From Tolypocladium sp. Sup5 PDA-1 (lineage: Eukaryota; Ascomycota; Sordariomycetes; Hypocreales; Ophiocordycipitaceae), in NCBI GenBank assembly GCA_000750105.3, contig JPHH03000093.1:21248-85247 (forward strand): DNA of 64,000 nucleotides. Reading direction: 5' to 3'. A program made the translations under genes and the position numbers. The stretch's first letter is position 1. The number at the start of each line of letters is the position of its first letter. Positions 1-8,700 of this stretch are shown one piece after another. The notes under the pieces are model-generated. The model saw only the letters and a list, made by a program, of their open reading frames with translations, did no database searches and had not been told where the DNA came from.

Positions 1-3000
1 GACTCGGTGGCGCCGTCGCCGTCGCCATCGCCGAGTAGCACGCCCCTGTAGAAGTCGCACATCCGCCGCGTGCGATCGTGCGTCACCTCGACAAGCGGCG
101 CGTAGGGCCGGGAGCTGCTGTCATACTCGAACCTGAGGGCCAGCTCCTTGACCTGGCCATCCCTGGTGCACCTGGCAAAGACGACGACGGTGATGCTGCA
201 CCCGTCGATCGAGACACTGGCTTCGACGAGCGCCGGCTGCCTAGCACTGCTGCAGAGCTCGGCCCCTAGGGCGTGGCCGCTGCTACCCCTGGCCGGGAAC
301 CTGACCACCGCTCCGGGTCGAGCCGCGAAGATGCGTCTGACGGGGTTCTCGTACGCCCGCCCGCTGGACACGAGCTTCTTCGTGCCGAAGAGGCATCGGC
401 CCCGTGGGCCCAGGCGCGAGCCGAGCAGGAGCAGCCACAGGTCGTTGTCCAGGGCGTCTGGGTCAACATCGTCCGCCAGCCGCACGGCGTCCTCCCCTTC
501 GAGGAAAACGCAGGAAGCCCCAATGGCGCGCACCAGCTCGTGCTCCTCGTAGAGCGGCAATGCCGCGTGGGAGGCGGCCGCGGGCACCCCCCGGTCGCGG
601 GCCACGGCCTCCCTGTCGAGGTAGCCTCGGTCGATGCGGCGGAGGAGGGCACCGACGGGCTCGTCGACCTCCCGGCAGTGCTGTACGGCCACGGGACCGC
701 ACAGGATGCACACCCTGCCGACGTCGCCGTGGTGCGTCGAGTCCAGGTCCTCGGACTGCCACAGCGGATCCTTCTTGAACCACACCGCAAAGTCCGAGTC
801 CAGCACCGCGATGAAGGGGACAGCCCTCTGGCCACGTCGCCGGCAGAGGTCGACAAAGTAGTCGGCGTCCTCGACCGACAGGAGGTGCCGCCCCGCGTCC
901 GGCAGCCCTGCAACTATGGCATCAAGCTGCTCGTGTGGGTCGCGGTAGCCGCGCCCGCCGCGGAACCGCTCCAGCGTACGTGCCACGAAATCGTCAAAGA
1001 CGCGCCGGTACGACGGATGCGTCCAGCCGCCTTTCCGCGCCGGGTGCAGCAGCTCTAGCAGGCGCCGGAGCACGTCCACGTAGGTCATGTCGGCGAGGTC
1101 GACGGGCTCGCCCGAGGCGTAGTCGAGGCCGAACCAGACCTTCTGGTAGTCGGCGTTCAGCCTGGCGATGAGGTACGTCCGGCGCGAGCGGAGCAGCGCC
1201 AGCATCCTCGCCCTAGGCTGGCTGAACAGCGTCTCGTCGAGCTCGGCCCACAGCCGCATCCCGCGCGTCGCCACAACGTGCATGGCTTCTCCCAGGTGCG
1301 ACGTCACCGAGATGACGCCCCCGGCCCCGGCCCCTGTTCCGGCTCCACTTCGTCCCGTCCGCATCGTCCCGGCCCAGCCCGCATCCGGCACCCCGGGCGC
1401 GTCGACCATGGCCCGCTTGGCCGCGCGACTCGTCTTTGATTCTCGCGTGGTCATGATGCAGGTGCCTACCAACACGGCGTCGAAGGGCATTGGCTGCCGG
1501 CCAAACCCGCGTGACCACTCCCCCGAGATGTAGGGCCACGACCCCTCGGCGTCGCCGAAGCCGCTGCCGGCGACCAGCACGACGTTGGGTAGCTCGCGGA
1601 TGGCCTGGTAGGCCTCCAGCATGGGCTGGTGGAAGTCCTCGAGCGAGTGGTGGCCGCCCGCCCGCCCGCCGGTCCACTGGAGGAGCACCGGCAGCGCGGC
1701 GTGCGCCCGTGCAATCTCCAGCACCCGGTCTATGGCCGCAAGCGACGCGGGCTTGAAGCCGATATACGATAGGTCTAGTGCCCGGATGTAGTCTGCCGCC
1801 ACCTGCGGGTCCGGCACCCCCGCGCCGATGGTGAGGCCGCCGATCGGGCAGCCCTCGAGCACGAGCGCCGCCAGCTGCGGGATCATCCAGCTCAGGCCTT
1901 GCGGGTTCGCGTAAACCACGTTGATGCTAATTAGCCGCCCCTCGGGGATTGCCCGTGCCAGCCGGCGCACTGCCGCCGCCAGGGACTCTGCATCGTAGTA
2001 GCCGCCGGTGGCCAGCTCCGCGTAGAAGCCCGCGTTCATCGCCGCCGCCACGAGATCCACGTCGCAGGTCGTGGGCGTCATGCCCGCCACGAGGACCCGC
2101 GGCAGGCCCAGCAGCTCCGTGAACCGCGAGAACGGCACTGCTGCGCCCGCCGCGCCGTGGCCGGACGGTGCGCGGCGCGTCTCGAACCTGGCGTGGGCAT
2201 ACCCCAGTGCGCCCGGCTTGGTGGAGATGGCGGAGAGAAGTTCGCCACGCGCCCAGTGGCTTGCCGGACACACCTCGTATGTCTTGGACCGGGAGCCCGC
2301 CTTCATCCTGTTAATAACCATGCCGATGCCATTGCAGCCGCCCGGGCCGAAATCCAGCACCTGCCAACTCCCGGACATGCCCTCCATGACCCTAGGCCAG
2401 TCGGCCTGCCGCGACATGATGAACTCGGTGAGCCCGGCAGCCAGGTCATCTGCAGAGTCCAGGCCCCAGACCGGCACCAGCACCTGCTCCTTGCCAATCT
2501 TGACGTCGCCCGTTTTCTCCCGGACAGCCGCGGCCGTCTTGCGCAGGTGCGGGGAGTGGAAGGGCGCGCCGGACGCGATGAACTGCAGCGAGACACGGGG
2601 TCGGCCGTGGACGAAGGGGATGCGCGAGTCGTCGCCCGACGCCGGCCCGGACGTGACGGGCGTCCGCAGCCGACCGCCCAGCGCCACCAGGCCCTTCGGT
2701 CCACCGGCGGCCACGAAGGAGTCGGCGTCGTTGACCAGGGCCAAATAAATCTTGCTCTCCGGCGGCAGGCCTTGGTTAACCGCCTCGATTTCCCGCTCCA
2801 CCGTGTCGCGCCCGAGCCCCGTGACCGAGAGCATCGGGGAGGGGGCTCCCTCGCCCCGCCGCATACAGTCGGCGGCCGCCTCCGAGTCCGACGACAGGAC
2901 CGCCGCCCCGCCCCAGGCCGCCGTCGCGTAGCGCTCCGCATACCAAGTGCCGTTGATGACCACCTCGGCCATCTCGTAGAGTGACGACCATGAGTCCGCC

Positions 3001-3458
3001 GCCGCCATTCCCACCGCTACCGTCATCCCGATGGAGTGGCCCGCGAACGCCGTGAACAACCGCGCCAGCTCCCCCGGCGTCTTGCCTAGCCGCTTGCACA
3101 ACACCACGTACCGCGCCATCTGCAGCACCGTCGTCACCGACATGCCCGTCCCCGCCGGCAGCGCTGGCAGCCTCCCGCCGGCCTCGTCGATCCAGCCCAT
3201 GATGTCCATCTGCACGCCCCCGCCGGCCTCCTCGAGCCCGAGTGCCTGCAGCACGCTGCTGCAGTGCCGGAGGAAGTCGGCCAGCTCGTCCCGGTGCAGC
3301 GCGTACAGGTCGCGCAGGTCGCGCAGCGGCCGCCGCGTGAAGCCGATGCCGCCCCAGACGGCGAGCACGGGCGTCTCGCCGCCCAGGACGAGCGTGTCGT
3401 CCGCCCGCGGCGCCGACTCACTGTCGCCGGCGCGCTTCGAGGACTCGTTGTCTCCCAT
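1..3458 (-). CDS. Fatty acid synthase beta subunit, partial (N-terminal 1,152 residues; continues past position 1)
   Basis: An uninterrupted minus-strand frame runs from ATG at 3458 to position 1 without a stop, so the C-terminal part is outside the window. Residues about 25-400 form the acetyl/starter acyltransferase domain with nucleophile motif GHSIG (Ser142); yeast Fas1 has GHSQG. From about residue 450 an enoyl reductase domain follows, with VAGMTPTT, an IGAGVPDP loop and the FMN/NADPH-site motif GGRAGGHHSLEDFH near residue 600. The last residues match the start of the dehydratase region (DRTRRMCDFYRG). The protein would act with a FAS alpha subunit to make a short or medium fatty acyl chain. 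Its position beside an NRPS, as TOXC lies near HTS1 in HC-toxin loci, suggests a dedicated rather than housekeeping FAS; this is inference. The rest of the DH domain and the malonyl/palmitoyl transferase are not visible. Confidence 0.9.
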   Translation of the reverse strand, partial: MGDNESSKRAGDSESAPRADDTLVLGGETPVLAVWGGIGFTRRPLRDLRDLYALHRDELADFLRHCSSVLQALGLEEAGGGVQMDIMGWIDEAGGRLPALPAGTGMSVTTVLQMARYVVLCKRLGKTPGELARLFTAFAGHSIGMTVAVGMAAADSWSSLYEMAEVVINGTWYAERYATAAWGGAAVLSSDSEAAADCMRRGEGAPSPMLSVTGLGRDTVEREIEAVNQGLPPESKIYLALVNDADSFVAAGGPKGLVALGGRLRTPVTSGPASGDDSRIPFVHGRPRVSLQFIASGAPFHSPHLRKTAAAVREKTGDVKIGKEQVLVPVWGLDSADDLAAGLTEFIMSRQADWPRVMEGMSGSWQVLDFGPGGCNGIGMVINRMKAGSRSKTYEVCPASHWARGELLSAISTKPGALGYAHARFETRRAPSGHGAAGAAVPFSRFTELLGLPRVLVAGMTPTTCDVDLVAAAMNAGFYAELATGGYYDAESLAAAVRRLARAIPEGRLISINVVYANPQGLSWMIPQLAALVLEGCPIGGLTIGAGVPDPQVAADYIRALDLSYIGFKPASLAAIDRVLEIARAHAALPVLLQWTGGRAGGHHSLEDFHQPMLEAYQAIRELPNVVLVAGSGFGDAEGSWPYISGEWSRGFGRQPMPFDAVLVGTCIMTTRESKTSRAAKRAMVDAPGVPDAGWAGTMRTGRSGAGTGAGAGGVISVTSHLGEAMHVVATRGMRLWAELDETLFSQPRARMLALLRSRRTYLIARLNADYQKVWFGLDYASGEPVDLADMTYVDVLRRLLELLHPARKGGWTHPSYRRVFDDFVARTLERFRGGRGYRDPHEQLDAIVAGLPDAGRHLLSVEDADYFVDLCRRRGQRAVPFIAVLDSDFAVWFKKDPLWQSEDLDSTHHGDVGRVCILCGPVAVQHCREVDEPVGALLRRIDRGYLDREAVARDRGVPAAASHAALPLYEEHELVRAIGASCVFLEGEDAVRLADDVDPDALDNDLWLLLLGSRLGPRGRCLFGTKKLVSSGRAYENPVRRIFAARPGAVVRFPARGSSGHALGAELCSSARQPALVEASVSIDGCSITVVVFARCTRDGQVKELALRFEYDSSSRPYAPLVEVTHDRTRRMCDFYRGVLLGDGDGDGATE

Positions 3459-4258
3459 TTTGTATGGGTTTACCGTGTTGAGTTGCAAAGGAGGAGTGGT
3501 TATCGTAGACTCCCATGGAGCCCTAGGGACGGAAAGAATACATAAAGGGCACTGGACGTATACACCAATGCGTCCCATGTCCCGCTGCCGTCGCCTGCCC
3601 GGTATGGTCTATAGGGAGACTAGTATCTAGAGTCAAAGCACTCTGTGTCACTGTGACACCTCGTGGCACGCCCACGTCGGCCCCAGCTTACCGCACCGTA
3701 CCAGTGACGGTCGTGCCACCGACCAACCACCCCTGGTGCGCCGCTCCGAACATGATGCCACCGCGGGTGGGGCCTGATAGGCCGCATTGGTGATGCCACC
3801 GCGGGCAGAGCTTCTCGTGTGTCTTGTGTTTCCAGAACTTCGAGGTATTCTACCGCGCCTTTGCATTTTCAGTAGTATGTTTACTGGGCCGAAGAGGCCG
3901 CAATAGACTGTTCCTTCCTTTGTGGAACATGTCGGTGGAATACACACGTTAAACTATGTTGCCTAGAGCGGTGTATGTAGTAGTATGACGCAGTACGGAT
4001 TAGTGATTTGAAAAGGAGTGAGTATCAACTAGATTATAGAATGTGATATACAATATCTTTGAATAGAGTTTTGTTCGTTCGACTTAATACTAGGAACTTG
4101 GCATAAGTGAGGTTGGATTGGACCACAGTTACTTCGAATTAATCAAGTAGCAAACAATCTATAACTACTCGAGAGTCGAGAACCTCCCCTCCAATAACTG
4201 GCCGGAGTCGGATCACAGCCGCCTCCGCGAGCCAGCCGTGAGCATCGCCTCCAGCCCT
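3459..4258. promoter_or_regulatory. FAS-beta promoter and intergenic region with direct repeat and palindrome
   Basis: No convincing gene is seen in this 800-bp stretch. It contains a perfect odd-centred palindrome at 3645-3659 (GTGTCAC-T-GTGACAC), a 15-bp direct repeat TGATGCCACCGCGGG at 3753-3767 and 3791-3805, and another GTGCCACC at 3713-3720. The same GTGCCACC core recurs in the oxidoreductase/NRPS promoter at 5505. The 3960-4200 part is AT-rich and holds the 3' flank of the oxidoreductase gene. The repeats are seen directly; a regulatory role is inferred. Confidence 0.5.
3753..3805. repeat. 15-bp direct repeat pair in the FAS-beta promoter
   Basis: TGATGCCACCGCGGG occurs at 3753-3767 and again, identically, at 3791-3805, with start-to-start spacing of 38 bp, about 300 bp upstream of the FAS-beta start. 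It may be a pair of transcription-factor sites. Confidence 0.7.
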
Positions 4259-5227
4259 TCATTCATATTTGGCATCCAATTGCAGCTGCTGCGCAGCACC
4301 TGCCCCAGCCATGTGGCCCGTGGCGGAGGCGATAGAGACGTACTTGTGCGGAGAAGCGCAGTCCCCGGCAGCGAAGACGCCAGGCTGCGAGGTTTGCTGA
4401 AAGGCGCCGAGCTTGATATCGCCGTCGGCGTCCAGGTCGAGGCCGAGCTGGTCGGGCAGGAAGCTGGCCTGCTCGGTGCCTGGGTGGTAGACGGCGAAAG
4501 CGTGGACTTGCGTGGCGGCATCGCCTTCCAGCACGACGCGCACAGCCGGTGCGGCGCCGTCGTGTTTGGCGACCGCCTCTAGGCGCTCGATGACGGCGGA
4601 CTCGATGTAGCAACCCGGGACCAGGGCCGTCGCCTCGCGCAGCTGCACCGCGGCGCGTGTGTTACCATGGGTATAGACGCAGACCCGGGATGCGAACTGC
4701 CGACAGGAGCGCAGCACGCGCAGCAGCGTCGACGGCTCCGCGAAGGCGTCCAGGGCCAGGATCGCCACGGACTCGGCGCCCCGCTGCTCGTGGCCGTGGC
4801 AGAGGAGGCAGTGCACGACTCCGGAGCCCCAGCAGGCGTCGAAGCCGTCGATGAAGGGGAGGAGGTCACGCGAGCCCGTGGCGAGGACGACCTTGAGGCC
4901 GCGCCACACGCCGCCGCCGGCATCGCGGGCCACGAATGCGACGTCGGTGTGCGGGCGGGCTATGGCCAGCACCTCGCAGTCGACAAACGCGCACTGGTCG
5001 CCATACCGGCTCAACAGCTCGGCGCGGGCGGCGGCGCGGAAGTCGGCGGGACTGCGGTGGTCCCAGGTCGAGACCATGTGCATCTCACCGGCCGTCTTGT
5101 TGCGGTAGGCGCACGAGTCGAAGACGACGACACTGTGGTTCTGTCGGCACAGCGCGAGAGCAGCGCCCAGCCCCGCCGGCCCGCCACCCACGATGAGTGC
5201 ATCGATGATACTATCCGAGTCTCGCAT
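4259..5227 (-). CDS. GliT-like FAD-dependent dithiol oxidase (thioredoxin-reductase family)
   Basis: This is a complete 322-residue intronless protein, close to the length of GliT (about 334). It has an N-terminal FAD dinucleotide fold (GGGPAG, residues 14-19), a redox-active CLLC (Cys140, Cys143) followed by HGHE as in GliT/HlmI-type enzymes, and a C-terminal FAD motif AAGDCASP. The second dinucleotide-binding segment (VAILALDAFAE) lacks a clean GxGxxA motif, as in oxidases of this family that pass electrons to O2 rather than using NADPH. Characterised relatives close intramolecular disulfides in dithiol natural products and confer self-protection. The gene is divergent from the NRPS over 523 bp and codirectional with FAS beta, so it probably belongs to the cluster. 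The substrate is unknown, and some family members in clusters without sulfur products have other redox roles. Confidence 0.88.
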   Translation of the reverse strand: MRDSDSIIDALIVGGGPAGLGAALALCRQNHSVVVFDSCAYRNKTAGEMHMVSTWDHRSPADFRAAARAELLSRYGDQCAFVDCEVLAIARPHTDVAFVARDAGGGVWRGLKVVLATGSRDLLPFIDGFDACWGSGVVHCLLCHGHEQRGAESVAILALDAFAEPSTLLRVLRSCRQFASRVCVYTHGNTRAAVQLREATALVPGCYIESAVIERLEAVAKHDGAAPAVRVVLEGDAATQVHAFAVYHPGTEQASFLPDQLGLDLDADGDIKLGAFQQTSQPGVFAAGDCASPHKYVSIASATGHMAGAGAAQQLQLDAKYE

Positions 5228-5750
5228 GCTGCTTGCTCTGGCCTGGCGTCACGGGGGCCTGCCCGGTGTGGTCTGGGTCCGACTGCACGTTATGTTATCT
5301 TCGGCGGTGCCAGCAGTCCGTTAAGCAACATAAGCGACGTATTGTCCTATAACCTTTTACACGTACAATCCTACATAGCAACTAGAAATATACCTTCTTT
5401 GTATTGAGCGACTAGAGCTACCTGATAAAAGAACTAGTTACGTCGGTGGCCACACCGATGTGCTTCCACTACTGGCATGAACCGACCTGGTCTCAGAGAC
5501 AGTGGTGCCACCACAGTGACCACTGACCACACATGACGCCGCAGACCAATGCCGTAACATCGCCCGTCCGCCTGCAGCCGTAATAGCTTGCTTTGGGTTC
5601 GCCGCCGGACAGCGCAGGGAATAAGTAATAATAACGGATGCACCCATATACCAATACACCAATACTCCAGTACACCAATGTGCCCTACCAACATACACAA
5701 ACATCCTTAGCTCACTTCGTAAAGCCATACCATCTACACGCGGTATAGGC
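5228..5750. promoter_or_regulatory. Bidirectional promoter between oxidoreductase and NRPS
   Basis: This 523-bp divergent intergenic region has no ORF of its own that I believe. It contains an inverted repeat TCGGTG-GCCA-CACCGA at 5443-5458, a GTGCCACC core at 5505-5512 shared with the FAS-beta promoter, a tandem TGACCAC TGACCAC at 5517-5530, and a run of ACCAATAC/TACACCAAT repeats at about 5648-5682. Paired CGG half-sites are typical targets of fungal Zn2Cys6 regulators; no such regulator is visible in the window. Function is inferred. Confidence 0.55.
5443..5458. promoter_or_regulatory. Inverted repeat TCGGTG N4 CACCGA, candidate Zn2Cys6 site
   Basis: The two six-base arms are exact reverse complements separated by GCCA. 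It sits about 215 bp from the oxidoreductase start and about 290 bp from the NRPS start. CGG/CCG inverted half-sites are the usual binding form for fungal binuclear zinc regulators. No experimental support. Confidence 0.4.
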
Positions 5751-8700
5751 ATGGCTACCGTGGAGAGCTTGGCACCGCCTGGGTGTTACGGGGACGGTAA
5801 AGAAAGGCACCAGCCGACTATCGACAGGCTGTCCCAATGGGAGGAGGGGGAATTCCAGCCAAGCAGGAGCAACGAGATGCACACTGCAGTTCCTGACCTC
5901 AGGCAACACCAGAGCGCGGGCTCGGGTCCCGAGGAGGCTCTGCGCGCACTATGGGCCGACGTGCTCGACATGGACGACGAGGACATCACGGCTTGGTCAC
6001 ACTTTTTCGAGCTCGGGGGCAACTCGCTCGCGGCGGCGGAACTGGCCGTAGGGGCGGCATACCAGGGGCTGCACGTCTCCCGCCAGCTGATCTTCCAGGC
6101 GCCCATATTCGCCGACATGGTGGCGCTGGTGGCAACTTCCTACACCGACAGCAGCAGCGCCCCGGCCACGGAGCCGGCAGCGTCGGAGCCGGCGCCGTTC
6201 GCGCTGGTCGAGGGCGACGTGGTGTTGGCGAGGCGGCTCGCGGCGGAGCAGTGCGGCGTGCGGGCGGAAGACATCGAGGACATGTATCCGGCCACGGCGC
6301 TGCAAGCCGGGTTGATGGCCCGCTCGGTGAGCGTGCCGGGCGCGTACGTCTCCTCGTGGCTCTTCAACGGCGTCGGGTCGGCGGACCCGGCGTGGCTCTG
6401 CGACGTGCTGGTGCGGGCCGTGCATGAGCTGCCTGTCCTCCGGACGGCCATGGCGGCGTCGGCGGAGCATGACTTTGTGCAGGTGCTCCTGCCCCCGGTG
6501 GCGGCGGCCGTCGAGACGGTACGGGTCCCCTCGCTGCGGGGCCTCGACCCGGCGGCGCGCAGGCCGGCCATGACCCTCGGCCGGTTGCTCACCAAGCTCG
6601 AGGTGGTGATTGCCGACGACGCCGACGCCCCTGCGGTCATATGGCACGCCCACCACGCCACTTACGACATGTCCAGCCTCGAGCTCATCGCCCAGCACAT
6701 CAGCGACATTGCATCCGGCGAGAAGAGCCTACCGCCGCCGCCGAGCTTCGCATCATTCGTCGCGCACAGCCTGCAGGTCCGGAAAGGCCCTGAGTGGCAG
6801 CCCTTCTGGTCCGAGCAGCTGCAGGGCTGTCCACAGCCGTTCTTCCCGCATGCCGACGGGGGGGGCGGGGACGGCGTACAAGTAGACGGCCGGGACATGG
6901 GCTTCCGCACCAATGCCCGGCATATACACCCACTCCCACGCCTCAGCGCCGCATCGGGCTTCACCCCGGCCAACACCTTCCTGGCTGCATGGGCGCTCCT
7001 GCTCGGGTGCTACGAGCACTCGGACGACGTGGTATTCGGCGTCACCAGCGGCGGGAGGTACGCACCGGTGCCGCGATGCATCGAGATCGTCGGGCCCACC
7101 ATTGCCACGACGCCGATGCGTGTCCGCCTGGGCGGTGCGGCCACCACGGCCGACCTCCTCCAGCAGGTCAGCATGCAGGCTGTTAGAGCCAGCGCCCTGG
7201 AGCAGGCCGGCCTCCCGGATATCCGCCGGCTCGGGCCGGACGGCCGTAGGGCCTGCGGCTTCCGCACCCTCGTCAACGTGCAGACCACCGACGCTGCCCG
7301 CGGCAGCTCGCTGCTGACCCCGGTGGGACCAGACAAGCCCGAGTCCCTCGACTACGCGTTGGTGCTGGAGCTGTTTCCCCCGAGCGACGGCGCCGCGACC
7401 AAGATGCCCCTGCACCTGTCCTACGATGACCGAGCGCTGAGCCACGGCCAGGTTCTCCAGATCGCGGCGCAGCTCGAAGACGTGCTGGGCCTCCTCGCTG
7501 CGGGCCCAGACACAGACAGGAGTCACAGGACACTGGAGGATATCGGGGTTGGGGCCAGCCTGCGCGCGGCCGCTCCGCCTGAACCCACACACGGGGCGCT
7601 CGAGCCGTTCGACCTTGTGTGCGTGGGGCCGCACCGCGTCCGGCGTCACGCGGCGGTTGCGTGCGCCGTCGCCGAGCACGCCGTGGAGGATGTCTACCCG
7701 TGCACGCCCATGCAGAGCAGCTTGATGGCCGCCTCGATGAAGCATCCCGCGGCCCACGTGTCCCGGCTCGTCTTCCGCGTCCGGGACGACCTCGGCGCCG
7801 ACCAGGCCACGGAGGCGTGGGCCGCGCTCTACCACTGGGCGCCTGTGCTGAGGACACGCTTCTTCTACGCCCCGGCGGGCTCGGCGGGCTCGGCGGAGGG
7901 CCTCCAGGCGCAGCTGCTGCAGACTGTCATCGACGCAGAGATCTCTTGGCAGGAGGGCCCCGATCTGGATGAGTACCTGGCAGCGGATCGCGAGCTAGCG
8001 TTTAGGCCGGGGCAAGCGCTGACTCGATTCGGTTTGATCCGCGACAGGCCCGGCGAGGCTGTCCGGTGGGTGGTGCTGACGGCGCATCGCGGGGTGTGCG
8101 ACGCGTCCAGCCTGCCGATGATGCTGCAGATCCTCCAGGGAGCCGTGTCCGGCACGGTGGGCGACGTCGAGGCGGTCCCCTACAACCTGTTCGTGCTGCA
8201 CGCGCTGCGCCCGTCCTCGGACGCCGCGGCAAGGGCATTCTGGGCCCGCACCCTCGAGGGCTGCCCGACGCCGGCCTTCCCCGAGGTCCCGGCGGGGCAC
8301 GCGCCGGTCTCAACGGCCAGCCTGTGGAGGGAGACCTCGCTGCCCACTCCGGCGTCCCCTACCTTGCTCCAGGCCGCCTGGGCGCTCACGCTCGCGCAGT
8401 ACTACGACTCGGACGACGTGGTTTTCGGCCTCGGCCTGAGCCTGTGTCCCGCGCACTCGATCCTGGGGCCAACCCTGACCATCGCCCCGCAGCGCATCAC
8501 CATCGACGGCCCCGACACTACCGTCGCCCAGTTCCTGCGGGCCGTACGAGCACGGGATTTCGCGCTTGCCAACTACGCGCAGTACAGCCTCGCCAATATC
8601 GCGGCCATCGACGAGTCCTGTGCTGCCGCCTGCTGCGTGCAGAATCTGCTGGTCATACAGGCTGCGCCCAGTGACGGCGGCGGCAGCGGCGCGTTCTTGC

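Noticed and set aside
3648..3947. 99-codon minus-strand ORF in the FAS-beta promoter
   Set aside because: It spans the repeats and palindrome and has no protein-like features.
6240..7560. C1 as an epimerization domain (T-E-C as in HTS1)
   Set aside because: It begins with the condensation-type EDMYPATALQAGLM segment and has HHATYDMSS rather than an E-type HHxxxDxxSW.
6753..7835. 360-codon minus-strand open frame opposite NRPS C1/C2
   Set aside because: Antisense shadow of clear condensation-domain coding sequence, with no recognisable motifs.
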